64,000 bases of DNA from Sporomusaceae bacterium (GCA_022839045.1 JALHDI010000010.1:66759-130758); one strand, 5' to 3'; counted from the stretch's first letter, positions 18,422 through 27,430 are shown. Notes: generated by a model from the sequence alone, not told the origin. Numbers and translations: made by a program.

Positions 18422-19285
18422 CTATAAGCACGTTCTGGCGAATTCGTACAACGGGCGCAGGGCCGAATGATAAAAGAGCCCGTACTGATAGCCCAGATAA
18501 CTGGTTTTACTGACCACTGCCGCCGCCGCCAGCACGAGATAACCTGCCAGCAGAGCCTTCTCCGCGGCGTTAAACCGCAATTCCTCAAGATAAGTGCGCT
18601 GCCCGAAGGCCCGGAAAGCCCTGCTTTCCACGGTCACCGCCAGCGTACCTGCCCGCCGCAGGCAGTTGCCGAGAATGGGCAGCAGAGTTTGCATGCTGAA
18701 CCGGCTGCCGCCCCGCAGCTTCGAGGCCGCCATCACCTGCAACGTCTCCTGCATGAGGATTGGTATGAACCTTACGGCCGTAACCGCCATGAAGGCCAGG
18801 CTGTAGGGCAGCCGCAGTCTGACCAGCCCCAACAGCAGCAGCCTGCTGTCCGTCGTCCAGCATACCAAGAGGCCCAGCGTGGTCATGGCCGCCATCCGCA
18901 ATCCCTGCCGTAGGCCGTAGAATATCCCCTCCCGATACACATACAGGCCATCGGTCAGCGGGCCCAGCAGCGGCGTCTGGGGCGAAATAACGGTCAGGAC
19001 GGCGGTGCGGGGCATCTGCTCATAAAACAGCGCCTGGCTGAACACCGCCCCCCAAAGACCGATGGCGACAACCGCCAAAACTATTTTTACTTTCAGCAGC
19101 GTGAGCCTGGCGGCGAATACGCCGGCAAGGCCGCCGGCCAGCAGGCCGGCGAATAGCCAGGGATTGTCGAGGAAGACGACAAGGAGGCCGGTAATAACCA
19201 GCATGAGTATCTTTACCCTTGGGTCCAGGCGGGTTATTGCGGTGGCCTCGACGCCGCTGTAGGTGAATTCTTGCCAGTTCAGCAT
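18422..19285 (-). CDS. ECF transporter transmembrane subunit EcfT (CbiQ family)
   Basis: 287 residues, starting 7 nt inside the end of the ATPase gene. It has membrane helices in the N-terminal half and the two coupling motifs of the family: AASKLRGG and ESRAFRAFGQRT (variants of the Ala-Arg-Gly signatures that contact the ATPases). EcfT carries the S-component and binds the two ATPase domains. It is the permease scaffold of the vitamin/metal transporter encoded here. Confidence 0.9.
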   Translation of the reverse strand: MLNWQEFTYSGVEATAITRLDPRVKILMLVITGLLVVFLDNPWLFAGLLAGGLAGVFAARLTLLKVKIVLAVVAIGLWGAVFSQALFYEQMPRTAVLTVISPQTPLLGPLTDGLYVYREGIFYGLRQGLRMAAMTTLGLLVCWTTDSRLLLLGLVRLRLPYSLAFMAVTAVRFIPILMQETLQVMAASKLRGGSRFSMQTLLPILGNCLRRAGTLAVTVESRAFRAFGQRTYLEELRFNAAEKALLAGYLVLAAAAVVSKTSYLGYQYGLFYHSALRPLYEFARTCL

Positions 19286-20940
19286 CGCCAGTGTTCCTCC
19301 AGATCGGCGGGAGTGAATGCGTCGGCAATCCCCAGTTCTTTTCCCACCAGCCAGGCTTGGGTGGGCCTGAGACCGCTGCGGGCGAGCAGAGCCTCGTCGG
19401 CGAAAATCTTGCGGGGCTGATCGTCGGCGATGATCCGGCCGCCGTCCATGACGACGATCCTGGTGGCGTAGCGGATGGCGGTATCGACGTCATGGGTGCA
19501 GAAGACAAGTGTTTCTGCCTGGGCCGTCAGCCCGTCCATCATGCTGTCGATGTGCCTTTTATCCTGGCCGGTGGTCGGTTCGTCGAGCAAGACGATTTCC
19601 GGCCGCATGGCCACGACGGCGGCCACCGCCGTCCTCAGCCGCTGACCGCGGCTGAGGGCCAACGGCGGGTCGTCCTGGAACGGCACCAGGGCGAGACTCT
19701 CTATCGCCCGGCTGTAGCGTTCCGCCCTCACGGCGGACGGGAGTCCGAGGTTCAGCAGACCGAAGTCCACCTCCCGCCGGACGCTGGCCTGAAAAAGCAT
19801 CAGGTCGGGGTTTTGCATCACCATCCCCACCGTTCCCAGCGGCAGATCGTAACTACGGGATATTGTCCGGCCGGCCACTTGGACCGTACCCCGCCAAGGC
19901 GGCGTCAGGGCCGCGATATGAGCTAGCAGCGTCGATTTGCCGGCGCCGTTGCGGCCCATCACCGCCACCCGTTCGCCACGGCCAACGACGAGGTTCAGGC
20001 TTTCCACCGCCAGCTTGTCCTGTTTGCCGTACCGATAGGACAACTCCCTGACCTCGATAGCCCGCTGGGGGGCGATTGGCCCGAACCTTACCTTATCCAA
20101 CGGGACTTTGGTCCGAACCGCGCCGTTCGTTTTCAGCATCTCGGCCGCTTCCTGCACCGTCATGGCAACCCGGCCCAATTTGAAGCGACGGCTTATCTCC
20201 ACCGTATCCGGCAGCCTCAGTCCCATACTGGCGAATAAGTCCGCTCGGGCCATGGCCTCACGCGTCGGCGCGTCGATCAGAATCCGGCCGTCCCGCATCA
20301 CTATCATCCGGTCGACGAACTGCGCCACTTCGTGGATACGGTGCTCCACCATGACCACCGTCACCCCGTAATCCTTGTTCAGCTTTCGCACCACCGTCAT
20401 GACCTCGTTCGCTCCCTGGGGGTCGAGCTGGCTGATTGGTTCGTCCAAGGCCAGCACCCTGGGATTAAGGGCCAGCATCGCGGCGATGGCCAGCCGCTGC
20501 TTCTGGCCGCCCGACAACGCCGCCGTGCTCCTGCGGCGGCAATCGTCCAATTCCACCGCCTTAAGCGCCCATTCCACCCGCTGTTCTATTTCGGGCCGGG
20601 GCAAACAGAGATTTTCCGGCCCGAACGCCACTTCGTCCTGGATGGCGGTGGCAAAGATCTGGTCGTCCGGGCTTTGCTGGACAAGTCCCACCTCGGCCGA
20701 AAGTTGAGCCATCGTCAGCGACCGGGTCTCCCGGCCGTCGATAAGAATCTCGCCCCGGCACTCGCCGCCGGAAAGGTGGGGAATGATGCCGTTAAGGCAT
20801 TTGAGCAGCGTGCTTTTGCCGCAGCCGGTGGGACCGGTCAGGAGAACGAACTCGCCCGCCCGGATGCGCAGGTTGATTTCGCGTATGCTGGCCGTCTCCC
20901 GCCCGGGATAGCGGAAGCTGAGATTGTTGATCGCAATCAT
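19279..20940 (-). CDS. ECF transporter ATPase, two ABC domains fused (EcfA-EcfA')
   Basis: 553 residues from the ATG at 20940 after GGGGAG. There are two complete ABC domains in tandem: the first with GPTGCGKST, LSGGQKQR and ALDEPISQLDP; the second with GRNGAGKST, LSRGQRLR and LLDEPTTGQD. Most ECF systems use two separate ATPases; the fusion keeps them one to one. It is read directly after the S-component and before EcfT, completing an ECF importer. Confidence 0.92.
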   Translation of the reverse strand: MIAINNLSFRYPGRETASIREINLRIRAGEFVLLTGPTGCGKSTLLKCLNGIIPHLSGGECRGEILIDGRETRSLTMAQLSAEVGLVQQSPDDQIFATAIQDEVAFGPENLCLPRPEIEQRVEWALKAVELDDCRRRSTAALSGGQKQRLAIAAMLALNPRVLALDEPISQLDPQGANEVMTVVRKLNKDYGVTVVMVEHRIHEVAQFVDRMIVMRDGRILIDAPTREAMARADLFASMGLRLPDTVEISRRFKLGRVAMTVQEAAEMLKTNGAVRTKVPLDKVRFGPIAPQRAIEVRELSYRYGKQDKLAVESLNLVVGRGERVAVMGRNGAGKSTLLAHIAALTPPWRGTVQVAGRTISRSYDLPLGTVGMVMQNPDLMLFQASVRREVDFGLLNLGLPSAVRAERYSRAIESLALVPFQDDPPLALSRGQRLRTAVAAVVAMRPEIVLLDEPTTGQDKRHIDSMMDGLTAQAETLVFCTHDVDTAIRYATRIVVMDGGRIIADDQPRKIFADEALLARSGLRPTQAWLVGKELGIADAFTPADLEEHWRC

Positions 20941-20951
20941 CGGTTTCTCCC

Positions 20952-22820
20952 CTAATCGGTGGCCGTGCGCCGCAAGGTTTCGCCCAGCCGGCAGCCGATG
21001 GCCGCGCCGGCGGCGGTATAGACGAAACCGGCGGCGATGACGGCGCCAATGTACCAATCGGCGTAATACAGCCGGTATAATGTCATGTAGGCCATAAAAT
21101 TCATATAAGTTGTGACAACATCCACCAGCCCGCAGGCCAGAGCGATCATTACCAGGTTACTCATATTGCTTTTTCTCTGGCCGCGGGTCGCCCCGGCCAG
21201 GTACAATGCTCCCTCCAGGCAGGCCGCCAGCATGGCGTAGGAAAGAATCTGCACCGGCGTAAAATGGCCGAAAATAAAGCCATTCAGTATCATCCTGACA
21301 ACAATCATCAGCGTCACCGCTCCCGGGCGGGGCAGCACGGCCGCCAGCGATACTATCAGCGCATACAGCACTGTCTGGCCGAAAATGCCGGTGAACAAAA
21401 AGCTGAAGGGACCGAAAACCACGTGAGCGATATCCCACAGGACGGTTTGCGGCATGTTGACCGTGACAAACGTGACTGTGCCGAACAAAGAAATGACGAC
21501 AAGCTCCTTGGTGGAGAAACGGGCCAGCGCCGCTTCCTGCCGCCACAGCAGCCATCCGGTCCCCGTCAGGGCAACAAGCGCCATCACCAGGGTTACGAGC
21601 AGCGGCCGGTCGCTACGGGCGACCAGTTGCACCTGCCGATCGGCGCCGGCCAGCACCTGACTAACCCCGAAGATGGCCGTTTCGACCCGAAAAACGTAGT
21701 TGCCGTCCAGTAGACTGTTTTCATTCAGATAAATCGGCAAGATGACGTTATTGCTGCTACGCGGGCCGACGGCCGCCACATCGTAGCTGTACCCTTTCCC
21801 GCCGTTCTTGTGAGGCGGCGCGCGGAAGCTCGCTGCCAACTCGCCGGTCGCCGGGTCGACGACCTTGCCGGAGACAAGCGCGAGTACCCGTTCGTCGCCA
21901 TCGTTACTGAGCTCTACCTTGGCATAAGCGAACGGTTCGTCGTCAAGCCTGCCGCCGGTCTGCACACCCCAAATATTTGACAAAAGGCTGGGGGGCGTAT
22001 AGACGAACACGCCGGCCTGGGCTTTTGGATCAACCCGCCCAACGGAATCCACTGGCGCTTCCACCGCTGAAATCCTGATTTTGCCGCTGATTCCCGCCAT
22101 TGTGGCAGTCCGGATAACCGCCTGGCCAGACTGCCGCCACTGCGACCGGCCGTCGTCCAACGCCAGTGAAGCCTGAAGTACGGCTTTCGTTCCGGCTTTG
22201 CCGCTCCTGAGCTGGAGTTGTTCATTCCAGTGTTCATTCCGCGCCGACAGCCTCCGCCGCCCTGTCAGACGAAGAGTGCCGTCACGTCCTTCGGCCCGCA
22301 GGCCAACCAGTACGCCCACCACTTCCAGGCCGTTGGGAACCGTTATGACGAGCGTTGCCTCGACAGGCTGGTCGGCGTTGTTGGTTACCAGCACATCAGC
22401 GGTAAGCACACTGCCTTCGGGTACGACGCCGCCCCCGTCCTTGCTGCTGAGTCCGTAGGGAGCCCGCAGGTTCAGCGAAACCCGGTCAAGCCTTTCGTTC
22501 GGGCTTTGGGTTGCCAACACCACGCTGCCCCCGTCAGCCAGGGTCAGGGTGAAATAATATTTGCGGCCCGGCTCCCATTTCATGAATATCGGTATCTTCT
22601 GGCGCATACCCGGTCCCAGGCCAGCCACGACAAGCGGCTGACCGCCTTCGCCGCTGACGGCGACCCTTGATACCGCCTGCGGTTCAGCAAGGCTGATATC
22701 CGCCCCCTGCCGGCCGAACCGGACGCTCCCTTCCGCGCCCTGCTCTTCACCGCCCAGGACGAACCAACATCCCGCCGCTATAAAGATAATCAATAATAAA
22801 AGCCACTTGCCCTTACCCAT
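20952..22820 (-). CDS. ECF S-component fused to a large extracytoplasmic domain
   Basis: 622 residues. An N-terminal membrane anchor (LLLLIIFIAAGCWFVLGG) precedes about 380 residues of beta-rich extracytoplasmic sequence with Ig-like segments (VLVTNNADQPVEATLVITVP, AYAKVELSNDGDERVLALVS). A helix near residue 430 (LVTLVMALVALTGTGWLLW) leads into a six-helix S-component (STKELVVISLFGTVTFVTV to TAAGAAIGCRLGETLRR). The ATG at 22820 lies 6 nt after GGAG; a TTG four codons earlier is the alternative. S-components usually have only the membrane part, so the attached domain may receive substrate from the lipoprotein or receptor. The substrate is unknown. Confidence 0.83.
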   Translation of the reverse strand: MGKGKWLLLLIIFIAAGCWFVLGGEEQGAEGSVRFGRQGADISLAEPQAVSRVAVSGEGGQPLVVAGLGPGMRQKIPIFMKWEPGRKYYFTLTLADGGSVVLATQSPNERLDRVSLNLRAPYGLSSKDGGGVVPEGSVLTADVLVTNNADQPVEATLVITVPNGLEVVGVLVGLRAEGRDGTLRLTGRRRLSARNEHWNEQLQLRSGKAGTKAVLQASLALDDGRSQWRQSGQAVIRTATMAGISGKIRISAVEAPVDSVGRVDPKAQAGVFVYTPPSLLSNIWGVQTGGRLDDEPFAYAKVELSNDGDERVLALVSGKVVDPATGELAASFRAPPHKNGGKGYSYDVAAVGPRSSNNVILPIYLNENSLLDGNYVFRVETAIFGVSQVLAGADRQVQLVARSDRPLLVTLVMALVALTGTGWLLWRQEAALARFSTKELVVISLFGTVTFVTVNMPQTVLWDIAHVVFGPFSFLFTGIFGQTVLYALIVSLAAVLPRPGAVTLMIVVRMILNGFIFGHFTPVQILSYAMLAACLEGALYLAGATRGQRKSNMSNLVMIALACGLVDVVTTYMNFMAYMTLYRLYYADWYIGAVIAAGFVYTAAGAAIGCRLGETLRRTATD

Positions 22821-22839
22821 CGCTCGCTCCAATCCAAGC

Positions 22840-24516
22840 CTAACGCAGAATATGCAGGCGGTGTCGGCCGACCGGCCTGTCGTCCGCCTGCCGCAGCGGG
22901 ACCTCCAAGCCGGCTATAGCGGTGCCGTCGCCGGCTATCGCCGCCGCCGCCGCCACTCCCTCGAACTGATAAAACCAGACCAGCGGGTCGCCGTCGCTTT
23001 TCGCCAGATCGAGGCAATATAAGCCGGCCCGGTCGTTTTGCCCGGTCACGTAATTGTGATATACGGGAAGGATAAGGTACCTGCTGTCGCACGAAAACCG
23101 CAGCTTGCTTATGCCTCCCTCGGTCTGCCATTTCCACAGCAGTCCGCCGTCGGCACTGTACGCGAACAGGCTAGTGGCGTCGGGGTGGACGATCGGCGGC
23201 GCGCCCGTCGAAGCCGTCTTGTCGGCCAGGAAGGTGCCGCCGGTCATGAAGAATACCCGGCCGTCGTCGGTGGTACGGGCGGTATTGCCGTAAGCATAGA
23301 CCGGCACGCCGCCGACCTGGTGTATCTTGCTGATCTGCCGCAGCCACAGCAGACGAAACTCGCTGACGTGATCGACGCCCTCGTCCGTAACGCCGCTCAC
23401 GTCGAAAAGCATGCCTCTGCTGTCCGCCGTGATTACGGCGAGATAATTACCGTTCGGCGAAAGGTGGACACCGTCGAAGAGGCCCACATAGCTGAAACGC
23501 TTCGGCGTTAACTGATGCAGGCCGATAAGCTTTCCGGTCGCGCCGTTCAGGATGCGCAACGCGCCGTCGACGTACTCCCGCCCCTTGCTCCACGAGTGAT
23601 TGGCGAACACCAGCTTGCCGCCGTCGGCCGAAGCGGTCATCCGCGATACCCCGGTATCCATCGCGCCAGTCTGCGGATACCGCCACACGACATCGCCGTT
23701 CTTGATGTCGAAAGCTTTGACGACGCAGGCGGTGACATACTTAACTTTGGTTCTCGCGCCGTCTTTTTCCGTCACCCGCTGCGTATACTCCGCGCTGGCG
23801 ACGACCCTGCCGCCGGCCGCGACGATGCCGGTGATTTTCGGCCGCTGATTCCAGCGCGGCGCGCTGCTGCTGCCGATATCGGCGGCGAAGGAGTATTGCC
23901 AGACGATCTTGCCGGACGAGATATCAAAAGCGTAAATATTGGCATCCGGGCTCGACTCGCCGACGAAGAGGCGGGAGCCGTCGGCGACGAACGCCACAGC
24001 CACTCCCACCCCGTTGGCTATGCGGTTTTGCCACAGTTTCTGGCCTTTGTCGTCGTATAGGTACACGTTGTGGTCGAAGGACGCCACTCCGATGTATTTG
24101 CCGTCAGGCGAAACGGCGACGTCTTCGTATACCGCCGGCGTCCATTCCTTGACGGAGGGCGTTTCCTCCAGCGAACCCAGTTCTTCGGCATTCACCGCCA
24201 ACGACGCAGGATTGAGGGGAGCTATCCCCCGCCAGCTCTTTCCGTCAACCGAGACCTCGTAGCTGGTTCCTGCCTGCCACGGTTCCCGCAACAGGATGAA
24301 CCGGCCGCTTTTTTGCCAACTAGCCGCCTTGGGCTGGTCGTTAACCCTGAGGCTTACCTCACGGGGGCTCTCGCCGGCGGTGGTCGCTCCGACAAGGGCG
24401 ATGCCGTCCCTGGTAAACACCCCCTGGACAACGGTGCTTTTTTTGCCGCAGCCGGCACTCGGCAAAAGCGCGGCCAATATCATGATGATTGCCAAAACTA
24501 TTTTTCGTTTCGCCAT
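22840..24516 (-). CDS. Beta-propeller (PQQ/WD40-like) lipoprotein
   Basis: 558 residues. A lipoprotein-type signal (IVLAIIMILAALLPSAGC, lipid Cys at about 25) is followed by a short domain and then repeated propeller blades: DVAVSPDGKYIGVASFDHNV, DISSGKIVWQYSF, FDIKNGDVVWRYPQ, HLSPNGNYLAVITA, AYSADGGLLWKWQ. I chose the ATG at 24516; a GTG eight codons upstream is possible and sits against GGAGG. It probably sits on the outer face of the inner membrane, next to the extracytoplasmic domain of the S-component encoded next. A substrate-docking or scaffold role is inferred. Confidence 0.83.
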   Translation of the reverse strand: MAKRKIVLAIIMILAALLPSAGCGKKSTVVQGVFTRDGIALVGATTAGESPREVSLRVNDQPKAASWQKSGRFILLREPWQAGTSYEVSVDGKSWRGIAPLNPASLAVNAEELGSLEETPSVKEWTPAVYEDVAVSPDGKYIGVASFDHNVYLYDDKGQKLWQNRIANGVGVAVAFVADGSRLFVGESSPDANIYAFDISSGKIVWQYSFAADIGSSSAPRWNQRPKITGIVAAGGRVVASAEYTQRVTEKDGARTKVKYVTACVVKAFDIKNGDVVWRYPQTGAMDTGVSRMTASADGGKLVFANHSWSKGREYVDGALRILNGATGKLIGLHQLTPKRFSYVGLFDGVHLSPNGNYLAVITADSRGMLFDVSGVTDEGVDHVSEFRLLWLRQISKIHQVGGVPVYAYGNTARTTDDGRVFFMTGGTFLADKTASTGAPPIVHPDATSLFAYSADGGLLWKWQTEGGISKLRFSCDSRYLILPVYHNYVTGQNDRAGLYCLDLAKSDGDPLVWFYQFEGVAAAAAIAGDGTAIAGLEVPLRQADDRPVGRHRLHILR

Positions 24517-24573
24517 CGGCCGGCCTTTTACAGCCGCCACCTCCTTTCGCGGCAAATACCCGTAATGACAAAT

Positions 24574-24713
24574 AAAAAACCATGAGCTGCCCATCTGCCG
24601 TGAGATGTTCACCTTCATGGCTTTCTTTTGAAATATGGCATTTTCCGCAAACCCTTGCGGGAAACACAAGGAACCGGGAAACTTACCCGCGGCACATTCT
24701 TGTGCCCCCGCAA
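24574..24713 (-). promoter_or_regulatory. Structured leader with terminator before the lipoprotein gene
   Basis: In the 237-nt gap after tonB the minus strand can form a three-way junction. P1 pairs TTGCGGG (24713-24707) with CCCGCAA (24661-24655); inside it are GGCACA/TGTGCC (24706-24691) and CGGG/CCCG (24689-24675). A terminator-like hairpin CCATGA/TCATGG followed by TTTTTT (24620-24574) comes next. The layout of aptamer-like domain then terminator resembles a riboswitch, but I do not recognise the class. It would tune genes downstream of tonB separately from exbB-exbD-tonB. Confidence 0.5.
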
Positions 24714-24753
24714 CCATTCGCGATTGCGTCATCTACTGGGACTTTCATTCATT

Positions 24754-25425
24754 TCACGTTCTTAGTTGAAACACTATCGATATCGTTGTGTAGCACCTTA
24801 CGGCCCGGCCGGATTCCACCTCTTGAGCCGGAACGAACCGCCATGTCCGTATCGCCTGCAAGGCCGCCTCGTCGAAGCTGGCAAGGCCGGAGGAGCATAC
24901 AACGATGATAGCTCCCGGATGGCCGTCCTCCCTAATCTCGATCTTGACGACCACCGTCCCTTCGGCGCCGGCCCGCCGCGCTTCCTCGGGGTAGCGGGGT
25001 TCGGTTCTGTGCAGAATCCGCGGGGCGGCGACCGTCTTTCCTCCTGCCGGAGCACTGGCTTGTACCGAAGCGCCGGCTGAACCGCCGCCGGCAGCCGCGG
25101 TAACGGCAGGCTGCGCCGTGGCGTTCTCGACAACCGTATCGGCGGAAAGCTCGGTCGCTGCCGCCGGTTTTTCGGTGATTATTGAGCGTTCCGCCTCAGG
25201 ACGCGGCGTGTCTTTCGCCGGAACGGCCGACTGTGGGCCGGGATGCGGCACCCCTTCGCGCCGGTCGGCGATACTGATCAATTCGACTTCGATATAATCC
25301 GGGGGATGGGCCGACGTGAAAAGCATCCCGCCCAGCCAGCCAACTCCCGTCAGCATTAGGCAGTGGAATAAAACGGACGTCAGCAAAGCCTTTCGCCATC
25401 TATCTTGCCTAAGCACCCCCGTCAC
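24754..25425 (-). CDS. tonB: Energy transducer TonB
   Basis: 223 residues: a cytoplasmic N-terminus, one membrane helix (LLTSVLFHCLMLTGVGWLGGM), a Pro/Ala/Glu-rich periplasmic spacer and a C-terminal TonB domain (PRYPEEARRAGAEGTVVVKI, SSGLASFDEAALQAIRTWRF). The initial GTG/ATG region overlaps the exbD stop by 4 nt. It couples the inner-membrane proton gradient to the receptors encoded nearby. Confidence 0.93.
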   Translation of the reverse strand: MTGVLRQDRWRKALLTSVLFHCLMLTGVGWLGGMLFTSAHPPDYIEVELISIADRREGVPHPGPQSAVPAKDTPRPEAERSIITEKPAAATELSADTVVENATAQPAVTAAAGGGSAGASVQASAPAGGKTVAAPRILHRTEPRYPEEARRAGAEGTVVVKIEIREDGHPGAIIVVCSSGLASFDEAALQAIRTWRFVPAQEVESGRAVRCYTTISIVFQLRT

Positions 25426-25832
25426 CTCTGGACCGCATCGGTAGCGACGGCCACCCGCCGGATTCCCAACGCCTTCAGTTCATCGAGAACGGCGATGACC
25501 TTGCCGTATTCGGCCTGCTTGTCGGCCCTGAGGAGAAACGCGGTATCCGCCCGGCGGGCGAGCTGGGCTTGGATGCGCGGCCGCAGCAGTTCGGGCGGAA
25601 TGGCCTCCCGGTCGATCAGTATCATGCCTTCCCTGGTGACGGTAATCGCGGTATTCTGCTGCAAGTCGGCCCGGGCCGCGGCGGCCTGGGGCAGGTTCAC
25701 CGGCAGCGTGCGCTGCTCGACCATGTAGAGCGTGCTCATTATGAAAAAGACCAACAGGAAAAAGATGATGTCGATCATCGGGATGATCATCAACTTGGGC
25801 GAGCTTTCGATCCGCAAATCACGCAGTTTCAT
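25422..25832 (-). CDS. exbD: Biopolymer transporter ExbD
   Basis: 136 residues from the ATG at 25832; a GTG three codons earlier is possible. The family core MIIPMIDIIFFLLVFFIMST carries the functional Asp in its membrane helix, followed by a periplasmic domain ending YGKVIAVLDELKALGIRRVAVAT. The start lies 14 nt inside exbB. It forms the ExbB-ExbD motor for TonB. Confidence 0.93.
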   Translation of the reverse strand: MKLRDLRIESSPKLMIIPMIDIIFFLLVFFIMSTLYMVEQRTLPVNLPQAAAARADLQQNTAITVTREGMILIDREAIPPELLRPRIQAQLARRADTAFLLRADKQAEYGKVIAVLDELKALGIRRVAVATDAVQR

Positions 25833-26454
25833 GCCGGTCACCCCGGTTAAAGGCGTCGAGCAGGTAGGTGCAGCAACGTTCCATGCCGGTAATAATGGCG
25901 TTCAGGCGATGGATGTAATAGCTGTGGACAACCAGCGCCAGCACGGCGACAAGCAGGCCGGCCGCGGTAGCCACCAGGGCCTCCCCGACCCCGCCGGTTA
26001 TCGCCTGCGGTTGCCCCGAGCGGATGTTCAGAACGCTGAAGGAGGATATCATACCGAAAACAGTGCCCAGAAGCCCCAGCAACGGGGCGAGCGTCACGAT
26101 GGTGTCCAGGTAATTGAGGCGTTCGCGCAGCGTGGCGGCCGCCAGCGAGGCGGCGCCTGACAGGGCGTTCTCCAGGCCGCGGTTGTCGGCATAGTCATGT
26201 TTCAGTCCCTCCGCCAGGACGGTCGCTGCCAAGCCCTTGGCACCACGGCACACAGCCAGGGCTCCTGCCCTGTCGCCCTTATCCAGCCTGGGGCCGAGGC
26301 CGTCTAGCAGTTTATCTATATCTGTTTCAGCGGCGCGGTAGAAAAGGAACCGCTCGACGGCGACGGCCACGACGATTATCGAGCAGAGCAGCAGCGGGTA
26401 CATGACCAGGCCGCCTTTTTGGAAGAGAGCGAACGTGTTTGCGACTGCATCCAT
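25819..26454 (-). CDS. exbB: MotA/TolQ/ExbB proton channel family protein (ExbB)
   Basis: 211 residues from the ATG at 26454, 8 nt after GGAGG. Three membrane helices are present, with the family signature LAPLLGLLGTVFGMISSF and the last helix GVGEALVATAAGLLVAVLALVVHSYYI. It is first in the long operon and directly follows a promoter and a leader terminator. Confidence 0.93.
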   Translation of the reverse strand: MDAVANTFALFQKGGLVMYPLLLCSIIVVAVAVERFLFYRAAETDIDKLLDGLGPRLDKGDRAGALAVCRGAKGLAATVLAEGLKHDYADNRGLENALSGAASLAAATLRERLNYLDTIVTLAPLLGLLGTVFGMISSFSVLNIRSGQPQAITGGVGEALVATAAGLLVAVLALVVHSYYIHRLNAIITGMERCCTYLLDAFNRGDRHETA

Positions 26455-26526
26455 TGATCCGACCTCCAGCTTGTTAAGCAAATTGGTAACAGTACGCCTC
26501 AGGAAGAGGGCCAAGAATCATCAAAC

Positions 26527-26576
26527 AAAAAACCATGAAGGAATCTCCCCTTTTCTGGGGAAGGAAACCTTCATGG
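26527..26576 (-). terminator. Leader terminator/attenuator before exbB
   Basis: On the minus strand CCATGAAGG (26576-26568) pairs perfectly with CCTTCATGG (26541-26533) and is followed by TTTTTT. The loop holds a second hairpin (CCCC/GGGG). It lies between the promoter at 26679-26707 and exbB, so it would stop transcription unless relieved. Upstream the leader also has a strong GGCAGACA/TGTTTGCC hairpin (about 26649-26632). The same GCCATGAAGG opening is found in the leader at 24574-24713. Confidence 0.72.
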
Positions 26577-26678
26577 CATACTTCTAAAGAGTAAAGCTTT
26601 AGCTTTTAAAAAACCTTCTGGTAACTGCGGCAAACATCATGTCTGCCCTTAAGCGCCTATCGCCGGTATTTATTGAAT

Positions 26679-26707
26679 ATTTTACCTGCTTGCTCCACTC
26701 CTGTCAA
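26679..26707 (-). promoter_or_regulatory. Sigma-70-type promoter of the exbB-led operon
   Basis: On the minus strand TTGACA (26707-26702), 17-bp spacer, TAAAAT (26684-26679). The predicted start is near 26672, giving a leader of about 218 nt before exbB. No Fur box is evident here. Confidence 0.82.
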
Positions 26708-26724
26708 TACATAAGACCAGCACT

Positions 26725-27430
26725 TTAGGCATCATCCTTCACCGCCGCCTCAAGCCAGCGCCCGCAATTTGCCAGTACTTTACCATGGACAACCTTCAGG
26801 GGAGTCCCGTTCTTTTCGGCTATCGCGCGACAGTCTTCATACTCGGGCGCGACATTGACCACATCGCCGTCCAATCGCCCCAGTTTGACGCGTATCCTCC
26901 CCCAATCGGTATCGACGTTCACCGTTTCCCGTTTTATGTGTGCAGTATCGCAATCGAGAATGCGCACCCCAGAGAACTGGTTTCGCGCAAAATTATCTTT
27001 ATCGCATCCTGAAGGCGTCATTAGGCACAAGAGCGGAAATCCTGGTGCCGGGACGGCCTTTTTTCGGTCACTATCGGGGCCAGGTAAACGTCGTACGTGC
27101 CGCGGGCCAAGAGTTTATCCATGACATGCCCGTAAAACTGGGGGTTCATATCATCGATATTTGTCTCGACGATTTTTACCCCGCCGTGGCTATCGGTAAT
27201 CCTCTCCATTTCACCCACATAAGGCGGAGCACGTTGGGGATCGGTAAATCCATGCCGCCCGCGCCATACGCTATCTGCTTTACCCTGTAACCGGTTTCGT
27301 GTTCAGGCCGCCCGGCGTCAGCGGCAACCAATTCTCCCTTGTCCGTTACGTAGTAGTGTGCTGCACCGCCGACGCAGAGGAAGATGTCCGGAAAGAGGAT
27401 CTTGTCGCTTTTGTAGTTGGTCATCTGCAA
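26725..27430 (-). pseudogene. larC: Decayed larC (nickel-pincer cofactor nickel insertase)
   Basis: Three overlapping frames together give the C-terminal half of LarC: ETGYRVKQIAYGAGGMDL then IPNVLR (27430-27176); IVETNIDDMNPQFYGHVMDK (27218-27021); then FSGVRILD, RETVNVDTDWGRIRVKLG and VVNVAPEYEDCRAIAEKNG (27030-26725). Frame changes fall near 27213 and near 27030, and the N-terminal half normal for LarC is absent. LarC inserts nickel into the pincer cofactor of lactate racemase. Natural LarC1/LarC2 frameshifting is known in lactobacilli, but the missing N-terminus and two breaks point to decay. Confidence 0.8.

Noticed and set aside
24655..24720. Plus-strand stretch GCCCCCGCAACCATTCG with GGGAA upstream, resembling the core of a cobalamin riboswitch
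   Set aside because: The GGTG and CAGGAGACC boxes are missing, the spacing is wrong, and no plus-strand gene follows. The signal fits better as the complement of the minus-strand leader.
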